A stretch of 64,000 nt of DNA, from positions 1 to 64,000 of the forward strand of contig JAKIWV010000005.1 in assembly GCA_022749815.1 (NCBI GenBank), in the 5' to 3' direction. Positions within the stretch are counted from its first letter, which is position 1; each line of letters starts with the position of its first letter. Below are positions 34,577 through 43,073 of the stretch, piece by piece. A program made the position numbers and the translations under genes. The notes beneath the pieces are model-generated. The model was given only the letters and a program-made list of their open reading frames with translations. It made no database searches and had not been told where the DNA came from. This DNA comes from Thermoplasmata archaeon. GTDB lineage: Archaea; Thermoplasmatota; Thermoplasmata; Lutacidiplasmatales; UBA184.

Positions 34577-35604
34577 GTCTCGGACGCGTTGCCGTCCCTC
34601 ACGTACACCCGGAACTCCCGGCTCAGACTCCGATGGACGCGCTGAAGGATCGCGAGCTCCTGTCGCGCGTCGAGGGACGGCAACTCGGTCCCTTCGGGAA
34701 CGACGATCGCCAGTCGACCGCCGGAGCGGACCCGTGGGGCCCAGGCTTCGAGCGTCCGGCGCCACAGTCGGTCGGGCCGCTCGCCCCGGGTTCCGGAGGC
34801 ACGCCCGTAGGGCGGGTCGGTGATGAGGGCATCGAAACTGCCGGCGGGAAACTCCACGGCCGCCTCCGCGGCGTCGGCCTGTCGGAGCGTTTCGGGGGTC
34901 TGCCCGAAGTGGGTGAAGTTTTCGAGGGCGCCGCGGACCATCGTCGCGCTCATGTCGATCCCGACGGTTCGCGCGCCGAGCAGCGCCGCTTCGAGTAAGA
35001 GTGACCCTGTGCCTACGAACGGGTCGACCACGCGGTCGTGAACCCCCACATGAGCCAGATTGACGAGTGCTCGGGCCCAGGTCGGCGCGAGGGTGACCGG
35101 CCGCTGGAACGGGAGCCGGGGCGTCCGTCGTTCCGAGACGGCGGCGCGTCCAGCCACTCCAACCTCCTCGTAGAACTGAATCATGCTGGGAGACGCAGCT
35201 TCGAGCCAGAACCGCCGGTTCGGGTTACCGAGCGCGATCCGCCCGCCTCCTGAGACGTAGGCGTGCCCGAGTCGACGGACCAGTTCCGGAGGCCTCATGC
35301 TCGTACTCCCCGACACCCATTGAATGGCGGCCGACGTCCGGGACTCGCCGGCCTGTACGAGCCGGCCCTCCAGCTCCTCGATGCTCGCCTCCGGCCACGC
35401 CTCGGCGCAACGGTGAGCGAGCGCCAACCGGCCCGCGAGCTCGATGGCAGCCTCTCGGTCGGGGAGCTCGACCCAACCACGCCCGGCGGATTGGGCAGGC
35501 CCCAAGGATTCGGCCACCCGACCCCCGAGACGTTCTGCCGTCGCGACTAGCTCCGCGCGAGCGAGAGACCTATTCTCGCCGGACAGCCAGACCGTTACGA
35601 TCAC
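34570..35604 (-). CDS. trmG10: tRNA (guanine-N2) methyltransferase, TrmG10/Trm11-like
   Basis: 344 residues from GTG 35604, overlapping the TGA of the Mut7-C gene by 4 bp. The N-terminal half (about 1-150) fits a ferredoxin-like plus THUMP RNA-binding module. The C-terminal half is a Rossmann methyltransferase with VDPFVGTGSLLLEAAL for SAM and the catalytic DPPYGRASG (D/N-P-P-Y). This combination matches the archaeal enzyme that makes N2-methyl and N2,N2-dimethylguanosine at tRNA position 10. It could also be another THUMP methyltransferase. Confidence 0.85.
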   Translation of the reverse strand: MIVTVWLSGENRSLARAELVATAERLGGRVAESLGPAQSAGRGWVELPDREAAIELAGRLALAHRCAEAWPEASIEELEGRLVQAGESRTSAAIQWVSGSTSMRPPELVRRLGHAYVSGGGRIALGNPNRRFWLEAASPSMIQFYEEVGVAGRAAVSERRTPRLPFQRPVTLAPTWARALVNLAHVGVHDRVVDPFVGTGSLLLEAALLGARTVGIDMSATMVRGALENFTHFGQTPETLRQADAAEAAVEFPAGSFDALITDPPYGRASGTRGERPDRLWRRTLEAWAPRVRSGGRLAIVVPEGTELPSLDARQELAILQRVHRSLSREFRVYVRDGNASETQ

Positions 35605-36083
35605 AGGCTCGCGGGCTCCGACCGGTGCCAGCGAGTCAGCCGGGTTCGCACGGACCTGGTGTGGTAGCCCTCCCAGTAGAGATGGCCGCAGAGGGAGCAG
35701 GCATACACCGCCGTTCCTCCCGAGAGCACATCGGCGGGCAAGGTCTCGCGGTCCGCGTTGGGTGGAACGGCGGACAGTGGCGTGAGGGAACCATTGCACA
35801 GCGAGCAACGTTCGAACCGAACTTCCTGGCGGAGTGTCGGAAACGCGGCCCCGAGCTCCTCCATTTGACCGCCGATATCGGTCCGGGTGAGGAGGATCGA
35901 GTCGGGCAGGCGAACGGCAAGGCCCCGGTCTCGGGTCAGCACCCGCCGGCCTTCTTCCTTCGCTCGAAACACGATGGCGTCATCGGTCGCGCCGTGGGCG
36001 TACTCGGTGTCGTACCCGAGGAAGCGAAGATACCGGGCGAGCCGGCCGAGCATCTCGTCGACCAACCACCGGGGCTCGCTCAT
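35601..36083 (-). CDS. Mut7-C RNase domain protein (PIN-like fold plus zinc ribbon)
   Basis: 160 residues from ATG 36083. WLVDEMLGRLARYLRFLGYD is the Mut7-C opening with its acidic residue; a DDAIVFRAKEEGRRVLTRDRGLA stretch gives further PIN-type acidic positions. Two Cys pairs (CSLC at about 113 and CSLCGHLYW near 149) form a zinc ribbon. It is a probable RNase or RNA-processing factor and is translationally coupled to the tRNA methyltransferase. Confidence 0.85.
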   Translation of the reverse strand: MSEPRWLVDEMLGRLARYLRFLGYDTEYAHGATDDAIVFRAKEEGRRVLTRDRGLAVRLPDSILLTRTDIGGQMEELGAAFPTLRQEVRFERCSLCNGSLTPLSAVPPNADRETLPADVLSGGTAVYACSLCGHLYWEGYHTRSVRTRLTRWHRSEPASL

Positions 36084-36104
36084 CCCCTAGGAAGCGGGCC
36101 GAGT

Positions 36105-36147
36105 CGATAAACCGCTTTTCCAAGGGCCCCCGACGCAGGAATTATCT
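36105..36147. promoter_or_regulatory. Divergent promoter pair between Mut7-C gene and glmM
   Basis: On the minus strand TTTATCG (36105-36111) lies 21 nt before the Mut7-C ATG. On the plus strand AATTATCT (36140-36147) lies 23 nt before the glmM GTG. Both spacings fit leaderless transcripts. Confidence 0.5.
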
Positions 36148-36170
36148 GTCCGGCTCCCCACCCGGAGTTC

Positions 36171-37556
36171 GTGCGTCTCTTCGGTACGAACGGGATCCGG
36201 GAAGTCGTCGGCGAGCGGATGACCGCCCCGTTCGTCACCTCGATCGCGGCGGCGATCGGCCGTGCCTACCCTGTGGGGGTCCCCGTCGCCGTCGGCTGGG
36301 ACGGGCGAACCTCGAGCCCGGCGTTCGCCCGGTTGGTCTCCGGCACGCTCGCGGCGGCGGGTCACTCGGTCGTCGAGCTTGGGTTGCTGCCCACGCCGGC
36401 GATCCAGTACAGCCTGCGTTCCGTGGGCGCCCAGCTCGGAGTGGTCATCACCGCCTCGCACAATCCCCCGGAGTACAACGGGATCAAGTGCATCGGAGCC
36501 GACGGACTCGAACTCCCCCGCATCGACGAGGAGCGCATCGAGGCCGCCGTAGATGCCGGCGAGGGGCGGAGTGTCTCCTACGATCGAGTCGGTGAGATTC
36601 GCTCGGACGACCATGGGGCCGAACGATACCTGCACGGCATTCTCTCGATGGTACGCCGCGACGCGATCATCCAGAAACACTTCCGCGTACTCCTCGACTG
36701 CGGCAACGGCGCGTCGGCGCAGACGAGCCCCTCCCTCCTCCGGCGCTTGGGATGCCGCTTCACGACGCTCAATGGCCAGGTCGACGGGACCTTCCCGGGC
36801 CATTTGTCAGAACCCACCGAGCAGAACCTGCAAGAGCTGGTCCGCTCAGTTCCCGCTCTCGCCGTGGAATTCGGAGTGGCGCACGACGGCGACGCGGACC
36901 GCGCGGTCTTCGTCGACGGGCGAGGGCACTACGTGCCTGGCGAGCGGATCCTCACCTGGTTCGCTCGAGAGTACGTGCGGCGGCACCGGGGGGGATTGGT
37001 CGTGATCCCAGTGACCGCCTCCCAGAGCGTGGAGGAGGTCGTCGAGGCCGAGGGGGGCCATGTGCTGTACACTCGTGTGGGCTCTCCATCGATAACGCAC
37101 GCCATGCAAGAACGAGGGGCCGTGTTCGGTGGAGAGGACAACGGCGGGTACGTCTTCCCCCAATTCCAACTCGCTCGTGACGGAGCGATGACGCTCGCTG
37201 CCGCCCTCGACCTCCTGACCCAGCTAGGGACTACGCTCGAAGAAGCGTTGCGGGATCTCCCGCAGTACCACGTCTCGAAGGAGAAAGTCCCCTGCCCCGT
37301 GGCGCTTCGAGACGAGGTCATGGCTCGTCTGACCGTGGAGCTCGGTCAGGGGGCCGAGCGCGTCGTCACCCTCGATGGGATCAAAGTGTATCAAGGCCGT
37401 GGATGGGTGCTCGTTCGGCCCTCCGGCACCGAAGCGTTCTTCCGGATTTTCTCCGAGGACCGCGACCCGGACGCTGCTCGACGACGCGCGACGGGGCTGG
37501 TCGCCCGCGTCACGTCGATCGTGGCGGAGCTCGAGGGGCCGGCGGGCCGGTCCTGA
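36171..37556 (+). CDS. glmM: Phosphoglucosamine mutase / phosphomannomutase
   Basis: 461 residues from GTG 36171. It is a four-domain phosphohexomutase: MRLFGTNGIR at the start, catalytic TASHNPP with phosphoserine S96, the metal site DGDADR at about 243-248, the sugar-binding GGEDNGGYVFP (E-N loop) and phosphate-binding RPSGTEAFFRIF near the end. The FGTNGIR opening fits the archaeal GlmM/ManB group. It supplies glucosamine-1-P or mannose-1-P for cell-surface glycans. Confidence 0.92.
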   Translation: MRLFGTNGIREVVGERMTAPFVTSIAAAIGRAYPVGVPVAVGWDGRTSSPAFARLVSGTLAAAGHSVVELGLLPTPAIQYSLRSVGAQLGVVITASHNPPEYNGIKCIGADGLELPRIDEERIEAAVDAGEGRSVSYDRVGEIRSDDHGAERYLHGILSMVRRDAIIQKHFRVLLDCGNGASAQTSPSLLRRLGCRFTTLNGQVDGTFPGHLSEPTEQNLQELVRSVPALAVEFGVAHDGDADRAVFVDGRGHYVPGERILTWFAREYVRRHRGGLVVIPVTASQSVEEVVEAEGGHVLYTRVGSPSITHAMQERGAVFGGEDNGGYVFPQFQLARDGAMTLAAALDLLTQLGTTLEEALRDLPQYHVSKEKVPCPVALRDEVMARLTVELGQGAERVVTLDGIKVYQGRGWVLVRPSGTEAFFRIFSEDRDPDAARRRATGLVARVTSIVAELEGPAGRS

Positions 37557-37618
37557 GCCCCATCTTTCGTGGGAATCCCAAAGGGTTAATCGGCCGACGC
37601 CGTCCCGCCCTGCGGCGC

Positions 37619-38581
37619 ATGGGGGACCAGGATCTTTCGGCGGAGCTGTCGAACCAGGGGTACCAGCTCGTCGGCCGCCACAGCGCCGTCAAAACATGCT
37701 ACTGGACCCGACAGTCGTTGCTGAACGGACGCGATTGTTACAAGGGAAAGTTCTACGGGATCCAGAGCCACCGCTGCGTGCAGATGTCCCCCGCCATCGA
37801 TTCGTGCAATCTCCACTGCCGGTTCTGTTGGCGGAACCAGGGGTGGGAGAACGACGAATCGATGCCCGAGTACGACGACCCAGAAACCCTGCTCGACAAG
37901 TCGATCGAGGCCCAGCAACGGGCCATCTCGGGGTTCAAAGGCGACGCCGACGTGGCAGAGGCCCGGTGGGAGGAGGCCCGACAGCCGCGGCACATCGCCA
38001 TTTCGCTCACGGGCGAGCCGACGCTCTACCCGAAGATGAACCGGTTCCTCGAGCTCTGCCACGAGCGGGGCATCACGACGTTTCTAGTCACGAACGGGAC
38101 GAATCCGGACGCGCTCCGGCACTTGGACCCGCTGCCGACGCAGCTCTACGTATCGGTCACTGCGCCCAACGCGGCAGTGTTCCGGCGTCTCACGCTGCCG
38201 GCCCAGGCGGACGCCTGGCAGCGTCTCGGGGAGTCGCTCCAGATCGTTCGCGGACTTCGGACGCGGCGAGTGATCCGTCACACGCTGGTCCAAGGGTGGA
38301 ACCTGGGCTGGGAAGACCAGTACGCCGAGCTCGACCTGATGGCCCGACCGGACTTCATCGAGCCGAAGGGGTACGTGTACATGGGCAAGTCGCGGCAACG
38401 GCTCTCCTGGGCGCACGTGCCGACCCACGAGGCGATCCGAGCGTTCGCGCGCCGGCTGGCGGCCCGCGTCGACTACCGTTTCCTGGATGAATCGCCGGAG
38501 TCAAAGGTCGTGTTGCTCGGCCTGCGGGAGGAGGGACAGTTCCTCCCCGGACTCGGCCCACTCTCCTCCGCCGCCGGCTGA
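37619..38581 (+). CDS. taw1: tRNA 4-demethylwyosine synthase (Taw1/TYW1)
   Basis: 320 residues from ATG 37619. It is a radical SAM enzyme: CNLHCRFCW carries C63, C67 and C70 for the SAM-binding [4Fe-4S] cluster. C27, C40 and C53 match the three ligands of the second cluster in archaeal TYW1. A SLTGEPTLYPKM stretch is the GGE-like SAM-binding motif, and EPKGYVYMGKSR is typical of the family. The enzyme condenses pyruvate carbons onto m1G37 of tRNA-Phe. Length is normal and all six cysteines are present. Confidence 0.93.
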   Translation: MGDQDLSAELSNQGYQLVGRHSAVKTCYWTRQSLLNGRDCYKGKFYGIQSHRCVQMSPAIDSCNLHCRFCWRNQGWENDESMPEYDDPETLLDKSIEAQQRAISGFKGDADVAEARWEEARQPRHIAISLTGEPTLYPKMNRFLELCHERGITTFLVTNGTNPDALRHLDPLPTQLYVSVTAPNAAVFRRLTLPAQADAWQRLGESLQIVRGLRTRRVIRHTLVQGWNLGWEDQYAELDLMARPDFIEPKGYVYMGKSRQRLSWAHVPTHEAIRAFARRLAARVDYRFLDESPESKVVLLGLREEGQFLPGLGPLSSAAG

Positions 38582-38605
38582 ACCGCGACGGCGGTGCGCC
38601 TGCGG

Positions 38606-38770
38606 TCAGCCGAACTTCCAGTTGAGAACTTCCACGAGAATGGCCGCGCTGACCCCGAGGATGAGGACGATGTACGGATCGATCTTGAGCGCCCGGGTCT
38701 CCTCCATGTCGTAGTATTGGATGAGGCCGGCGGCGGAACTGAACGCGCGCTGGCGGCCTTCGGGGGGCAT
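38606..38770 (-). CDS. secG: Preprotein translocase subunit SecG / Sec61-beta
   Basis: 54 residues (ATG 38770, TGA ends 38606), too short for usual gene calls. It has an N-terminal cytosolic part with AGLIQYYDMEE, then LKIDPYIVLILGV starting a single C-terminal membrane helix. This is the archaeal Sec61-beta pattern (G-L-x-x-Y-x-E...I-D-P). It binds SecYE at the membrane. A TATA box lies about 23 nt before the ATG. Confidence 0.92.
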   Translation of the reverse strand: MPPEGRQRAFSSAAGLIQYYDMEETRALKIDPYIVLILGVSAAILVEVLNWKFG

Positions 38771-38792
38771 CGAGCGGTTGAGGGCGCGGACC

Positions 38793-38800
38793 GATATTTA
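38793..38800 (-). promoter_or_regulatory. TATA box of secG
   Basis: On the minus strand TAAATATC lies 22 nt before the secG ATG, which fits a leaderless mRNA. Confidence 0.65.
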
Positions 38801-38828
38801 ACCCCAATGGGCGGGCGACGGCTCGAGC

Positions 38829-39614
38829 CTAGCGGCCGTAGAGCGAGTTAAACGCTAGGTCCTCGACCGCCTCTTGTATCCCTTCGCGGAGTCGATTCCC
38901 GAGGAGGCTGGACCCGCCGGAGAAGAAACGCTCCATGAACGGTCTCGGCGGTGCGACCCGCACGGTGCGCTGGACCGGGACGCCCGTCGACTGCGCGAGT
39001 TCCTGGAGCGCAGCCTCACGGTCTCCGAGGGCGTCGATAAGCCCTAGCTCGAGGGCCCGTCGGCCCGACCAGAACTCTCCCGTGGCGAGCGGCAGGATCT
39101 GCTCGATCGGGCGGTGACGTTCTCGGGCGACCGTCTCCACGAAGCCCCGATAGCTGTCAGCGATCACGGCCTGGAGCTTGGTGCGTTCCTCGTCGGTCAG
39201 GTCCCGGAAACCCTGGTAGGCGTCCTTGTGCCTGCCTTCGTGCAGGAGCTCGAGATGAATTCCGAGCTTGTCTAGGAGCTCTCGGACCGCCACGTGGGGA
39301 GCCACCACCCCAATCGACCCGACGACCGACTCAGGATACGCGTAGATCTTTCGTGCCCCGAGGGCCGCCATATACGCGCCGGAGGCGCCGACGGAACCGA
39401 TCGACGCGACGACCGGCTTGGTGGCATTGAGGCGCTTCACCGCCAGATAGAAGTCCTGCGATGGGATGTCGGCGCCGCCTCCGCTCGAGATATCGAGCAA
39501 CACACCACGAACCCGGCGCTTCGTCTGGAGTGCCTTGAGGATCCGAACGTAGGGCTCGACCGACCGCTCGCGGATCGTTCCGCGGAATTGTAGGTGCGCG
39601 AGGAGAGGCCGCAT
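38829..39614 (-). CDS. sppA: Signal peptide peptidase SppA-like serine protease (S49)
   Basis: 261 residues from ATG 39614; the longer frame to 39686 runs through the promoter and is rejected. SIGSVGASGAYMAAL contains the likely catalytic serine S78, and an EGRHKDA segment gives the lysine (K130) of the Ser-Lys dyad. The ClpP-like core includes LLDISSGGGADIP. No clear membrane anchor is seen in this short form, unlike many SppA proteins. It likely degrades signal-peptide remnants or membrane-associated peptides. It is divergent from the RFC gene. Confidence 0.85.
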   Translation of the reverse strand: MRPLLAHLQFRGTIRERSVEPYVRILKALQTKRRVRGVLLDISSGGGADIPSQDFYLAVKRLNATKPVVASIGSVGASGAYMAALGARKIYAYPESVVGSIGVVAPHVAVRELLDKLGIHLELLHEGRHKDAYQGFRDLTDEERTKLQAVIADSYRGFVETVARERHRPIEQILPLATGEFWSGRRALELGLIDALGDREAALQELAQSTGVPVQRTVRVAPPRPFMERFFSGGSSLLGNRLREGIQEAVEDLAFNSLYGR

Positions 39615-39647
39615 GCAGGGAACCGGAGCGGACAGAGGCCCGTCGCG

Positions 39648-39655
39648 GATATATC
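39648..39655 (-). promoter_or_regulatory. TATA box of sppA
   Basis: GATATATC (self-complementary core) lies about 34 nt before the sppA ATG and supports the 39614 start over the longer form. Confidence 0.55.
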
Positions 39656-39725
39656 GTGCATCTATCGGGAGATTCACCGCCGACAAACCCTAAGTGCGCA
39701 GTCCGGTCCGGGTCCGACTACTCGC

Positions 39726-40709
39726 ATGCCGGCGGAAGAACGGGACACGGTCTGGGTCGAGAAGTACCGGCCTCGGAGCCTCGCTGATATGGTGGGCCAA
39801 GAGACCATCGTGCCCGTGCTGCGGGCGTATGCCCAGAAGCGGTCGATGCCCCACTTGCTCCTGGCCGGGCCCCCGGGGACGGGAAAGACCACCGCCGCGA
39901 TCGCGTTGGCCCGCGACCTCTTCGGATCGGAGTGGCGCCAGAACTTCCTCGAGTTGAACGCCTCCGACGAACGCGGGATCGACACGGTACGGACAACAAT
40001 CAAGAGCTATGCCCGCAGCGCTCCGATCGGTGGGACGGGATTCAAGATCCTGTTCCTGGACGAAGCCGACAACCTGACGGCCGAGGCGCAGGCTTCGCTA
40101 CGGAGGCTCATGGAGAGGTACTCCGCCGCGTGCCGGTTCATCCTGTCGTGCAACTATTCCTCCCGGATCATCGAGCCGATCCAGTCCCGTTGCGCGGTGT
40201 TCCGGTTCCGGATCTACTCTCCGGACCAGATCCAGGAACAGCTGCGGAGGATCGCTACAGCGGAGAAGCGCGACGTTTCCGCCGACGCTTTCAAGGCGAT
40301 CATTGAGGCGAGCGACGGGGACCTTCGACGTGCGATCAATCTCCTCCAGCTGGCCGCGACGTTTCGCGAGAAGGTCGATATCGCCGCGATCAAAGACGTG
40401 GTCACCGCTCCGATGCGGGACGAGGTCGAGGCCATCTTCGGGACCGCTCTCGCGGGCGACTTCCTCGCTGCGCGGGAGCAGCTGTTCCGTCTCTTCGTCG
40501 AGCGCGGGGCCAGCGGGGAGGACATCCTGCGGTCGTTGCACAGCTACGTCGTCGGTGAACCGGGACCCCCGATCCCCCCTGCAGAGAAGATCCAACTGAT
40601 CCAGCACCTCGCCGACGTCGACTTCCGTCTCGCCCAGGGGGCTACGGACCGGATCCAGCTCGAATCGATCCTCGCGCGAATCGCGACGCTCAAGGCGCGG
40701 GGCCCGTGA
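39726..40709 (+). CDS. rfcS: Replication factor C small subunit (clamp loader)
   Basis: 327 residues from ATG 39726. WVEKYRPRSLADMVGQ is the RFC opening. GPPGTGKTT is Walker A, FLDEADN is Walker B, SCNYSSRIIEPIQSRC contains sensor 1 and the SRC arginine finger, and GDLRRAINLLQ is sensor 2. RFC opens and loads PCNA. The C-terminal collar domain is complete. It begins a run with moaC and moaB only 4 nt and 4-bp-overlap apart. Confidence 0.95.
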   Translation: MPAEERDTVWVEKYRPRSLADMVGQETIVPVLRAYAQKRSMPHLLLAGPPGTGKTTAAIALARDLFGSEWRQNFLELNASDERGIDTVRTTIKSYARSAPIGGTGFKILFLDEADNLTAEAQASLRRLMERYSAACRFILSCNYSSRIIEPIQSRCAVFRFRIYSPDQIQEQLRRIATAEKRDVSADAFKAIIEASDGDLRRAINLLQLAATFREKVDIAAIKDVVTAPMRDEVEAIFGTALAGDFLAAREQLFRLFVERGASGEDILRSLHSYVVGEPGPPIPPAEKIQLIQHLADVDFRLAQGATDRIQLESILARIATLKARGP

Positions 40710-40713
40710 GCCG

Positions 40714-41169
40714 ATGACTGCTCAGCGGAGGGTTCACCGAAAGCCGATCGTCTACCGGCGGGCGCTGGTCGAAGGTGCGCTGACCCTCACCGAGCGCAGT
40801 CGAACCGCGATCCGCTCGGGAAAGGTCGAGAAGGGCGACCCGCTGGCCGCCGGCGAGTTGGCGGGCCTGATGGCGATGCGCAGAACCGCCGAGTTGATCC
40901 CCCACTGCCATTCCATCCCACTGACCGGTAGCCGAGTCGTCCTCCGCTCGAGCCGATCGGGGGTCCGGGTGGAGGCCGAAGCGGAGGCGCTGTGGCGGAC
41001 GGGCGTAGAGATGGAGGCGCTCGTGGGCGCTTCGGTGGCGCTGCTCACGGTATGGGACATGGTCAAGTACCTGGAGAAAAATCGCGCTGGGACCTATCCC
41101 GGGACCCGGCTCGGTCCGATCCGAGTCGTGTCCCGAGAGAAACGCGCTTTGGCACGGGGAATGAAATGA
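40714..41169 (+). CDS. moaC: Cyclic pyranopterin monophosphate synthase
   Basis: 151 residues. LIPHCHSIPL, GVEMEALVGASVALLTVWDMVK and the EKGDPLAAGELAG stretch are the signatures of MoaC, which converts the MoaA product to cPMP in molybdopterin synthesis. The expected histidines, aspartate and lysine are all present. It starts 4 nt after rfcS and overlaps moaB by 4 bp. Confidence 0.95.
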   Translation: MTAQRRVHRKPIVYRRALVEGALTLTERSRTAIRSGKVEKGDPLAAGELAGLMAMRRTAELIPHCHSIPLTGSRVVLRSSRSGVRVEAEAEALWRTGVEMEALVGASVALLTVWDMVKYLEKNRAGTYPGTRLGPIRVVSREKRALARGMK

Positions 41170-41684
41170 CCGAGAATCCGTCGGCGCTAGGACGTCACCA
41201 TCTCGGGGGCGATCGGTCGATCGGCTTCGCTGTCCTGAGTGTGTCGGACACCCACACGCCCGACGACGATCCGTCGGGGCATCTGGCGCGCGATCTGCTC
41301 GCCCAGGCTGGCCACAAGGTGCTTCACTACGACATGGTCGCGAACAGCGTCGCAGACGTGCGCGACCGGCTCGACCCGATCCTTCGCGAGATCCCTGTCG
41401 AAGCGGCGGTGACCGTGGGGGGCACGGGCGTCAGCTCCCGGGACCTAACCGTCACCGCGCTTGAGGCGATGGGGGGCCGCCGGCTCGAGGGGTTTGGGGA
41501 TCTCTACCGGACTCTCAGCTACCAGGAGGTTGGCCCTCTCGCGATGTTGAGCCGGGCCTCTTTGTTCCTGGTCCGGGACAAGCCCGTCTTTGCTCTCCCC
41601 GGCTCCGAACGCGCCGTACGGACGGCGCTCGAGAAGCTCGTGCTCCCCGCCGTGCAGCACCTGATCGAAGAGCTGGAGCGGTAG
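41166..41684 (+). CDS. moaB: MoaB-type molybdopterin adenylyltransferase
   Basis: 172 residues from ATG 41166, overlapping the moaC stop (ATGA). A LSVSDTHTPDDD opening, VTVGGTGVSSRDLTV (the MPT-binding loop GGTG-x-S-RD) and FALPGSERAV are typical. MoaB adenylates molybdopterin before metal insertion in archaea. With moaC and mocA it supports the Mo hydroxylase encoded at 17-21 kb. Confidence 0.93.
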   Translation: MTENPSALGRHHLGGDRSIGFAVLSVSDTHTPDDDPSGHLARDLLAQAGHKVLHYDMVANSVADVRDRLDPILREIPVEAAVTVGGTGVSSRDLTVTALEAMGGRRLEGFGDLYRTLSYQEVGPLAMLSRASLFLVRDKPVFALPGSERAVRTALEKLVLPAVQHLIEELER

Positions 41685-41698
41685 CGCGTGGACCCGGC

Positions 41699-42502
41699 CT
41701 ACCGGGCAGGCCCGGGGGCCATACCGACTGCCCCAAGACGCGGGGGCCCGGGGTCGAGAATTTGCTCGGCGACTCCCTGGGCGCGGCAGAACTCCGACCA
41801 CGCGGGATTGGCATCGACGTGGTGAGCGAGCAGGATACCGCGGGGGGAGAGCGCCCCCCAGGCCGAGTGGAGCTCGAACCGGGCGCGCGTCACATCGGGA
41901 CCATTGTCGTACAGGAAGAGGTCTACGGGCCGGTGCTCAGCCAGAAGCGTCCGAAGATTGGCCTCGGTGTTGCCCAGCACGAGGGTCCAACGGCCCCGGA
42001 GCGCCGGGGGTACAAACTGTCCGACGGTCACGTCGCGAACGCTCTGACTCCGATGCCCCGCGGGTCCAGGTCCGAGGGAGTGTAGCGTCCCCTCGCCGTT
42101 CGCCTCGAGCGCGGCGAGTATCCAGGCTGTGGTATAGCCGGGGCGCACGCCCGTCTCGATCACGGTTTTCGGCCGTTGACCTCGGACCAGCAGGTACAGC
42201 AACCCCGCTTGAGGAAACTCGAGCGTGAACGGAAAGCCGGCCCCACGTTGGATCAGGGTGTCGGGGAGTGTGCTGCTGGTCACTTCCCGCCGAAAGCCGC
42301 GGATCTCGGACTCCGGACGCCCGGCCAACACCGCGAGACGGTCCACCGACGCCTGGCGGAACCGAACCATGCGCTGACGGAGGGCCCGCCGGGTCGCGGG
42401 ACGGAGAAGTACCGGGGGACGGGTCCGGAAGGTGGGAGGCAGGGTGAGCGGAGACGGTTCCACTGACAGGGAACCCGCCGATGGAGGGTAGGCCGGTTCC
42501 AT
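41699..42502 (-). CDS. Class I SAM-dependent methyltransferase (Methyltransf_24 type)
   Basis: 267 residues from ATG 42502. After a Pro/Arg-rich leader (1-45), VIETGVRPGYTTAWILAAL gives the SAM-binding loop with the E-T-G-V pattern, and VDLFLYDNGP and GILLAHHVDANPAW give the acidic and metal-binding positions. It is similar in plan to the methyltransferase at 45608 (VIVETGVHYGISSAYWLMAL), so the two are distant paralogues. Typical acceptors are sugars or small molecules. An AT-rich patch at about 42528-42535 may be its promoter. Confidence 0.75.
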   Translation of the reverse strand: MEPAYPPSAGSLSVEPSPLTLPPTFRTRPPVLLRPATRRALRQRMVRFRQASVDRLAVLAGRPESEIRGFRREVTSSTLPDTLIQRGAGFPFTLEFPQAGLLYLLVRGQRPKTVIETGVRPGYTTAWILAALEANGEGTLHSLGPGPAGHRSQSVRDVTVGQFVPPALRGRWTLVLGNTEANLRTLLAEHRPVDLFLYDNGPDVTRARFELHSAWGALSPRGILLAHHVDANPAWSEFCRAQGVAEQILDPGPPRLGAVGMAPGPAR

Positions 42503-42617
42503 CGTTTCACGGAAAGATTCGCCCCTACTTTATTCATCCGGCGAGGAGTAGAATCCGTGCCCGGGCGCCCGCCAGTCCGCGGTCAGGCTTCGAGTTACGG
42601 CAGTTCCACGACAACCG

Positions 42618-42624
42618 TTTAAAG
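42618..42624 (+). promoter_or_regulatory. TATA-like box and strong ribosome-binding site of trxA
   Basis: TTTAAAG at 42618-42624 lies 41 nt before the ATG at 42666. GGGAGG at 42652-42657 is a good Shine-Dalgarno site, so unlike several neighbours this gene has a leader. Confidence 0.5.
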
Positions 42625-42665
42625 ACCCGAGGGCTCGTTGGCTCATCCCTCGGGAGGAAATCGAA

Positions 42666-42983
42666 ATGTCAGTCTCCACACTCGACAGCGCGAACTTCGA
42701 TAAATTCACCCAGCAAAACACCGCGGCGGTCATCGACATCTGGGCCCCCTGGTGCGGGCCGTGCCGGATGGTCTCCCCGATCGTCGATCGGTTGTCGGAG
42801 AAGTACCAGGGCAAGGTCGCTTTCGGGAAGCTGAACTCGGACGACAATTCCGACAAAGCCGGCGCCCTCGGGATCATGAGCATCCCAACCATCCTGTTCT
42901 ACAAGCAGGGAAAGCTGGTCGACCGTATCGTCGGCGCGTACCCCGAAGACACGATCTCCGAACACGTCCAGCAGCTGCTCTGA
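42666..42983 (+). CDS. trxA: Thioredoxin
   Basis: 105 residues. WAPWCGPCRM has the redox pair C30 and C33. The cis-proline loop is MSIPTILFY, and the last strand is KLVDRIVGAYPED. It is a single-domain cytosolic thioredoxin of normal length and serves disulfide reduction. A ribosome-binding site precedes the ATG. Confidence 0.96.
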   Translation: MSVSTLDSANFDKFTQQNTAAVIDIWAPWCGPCRMVSPIVDRLSEKYQGKVAFGKLNSDDNSDKAGALGIMSIPTILFYKQGKLVDRIVGAYPEDTISEHVQQLL

Positions 42984-43073
42984 CTGCGCAGCGCCAGGAC
43001 GGGCGCCCCCCCGTCGACGCCCGCGCAGATCGTCGCTCGCCCGAGTTCTTCCAGCACACGATTGGAGGCCTGA

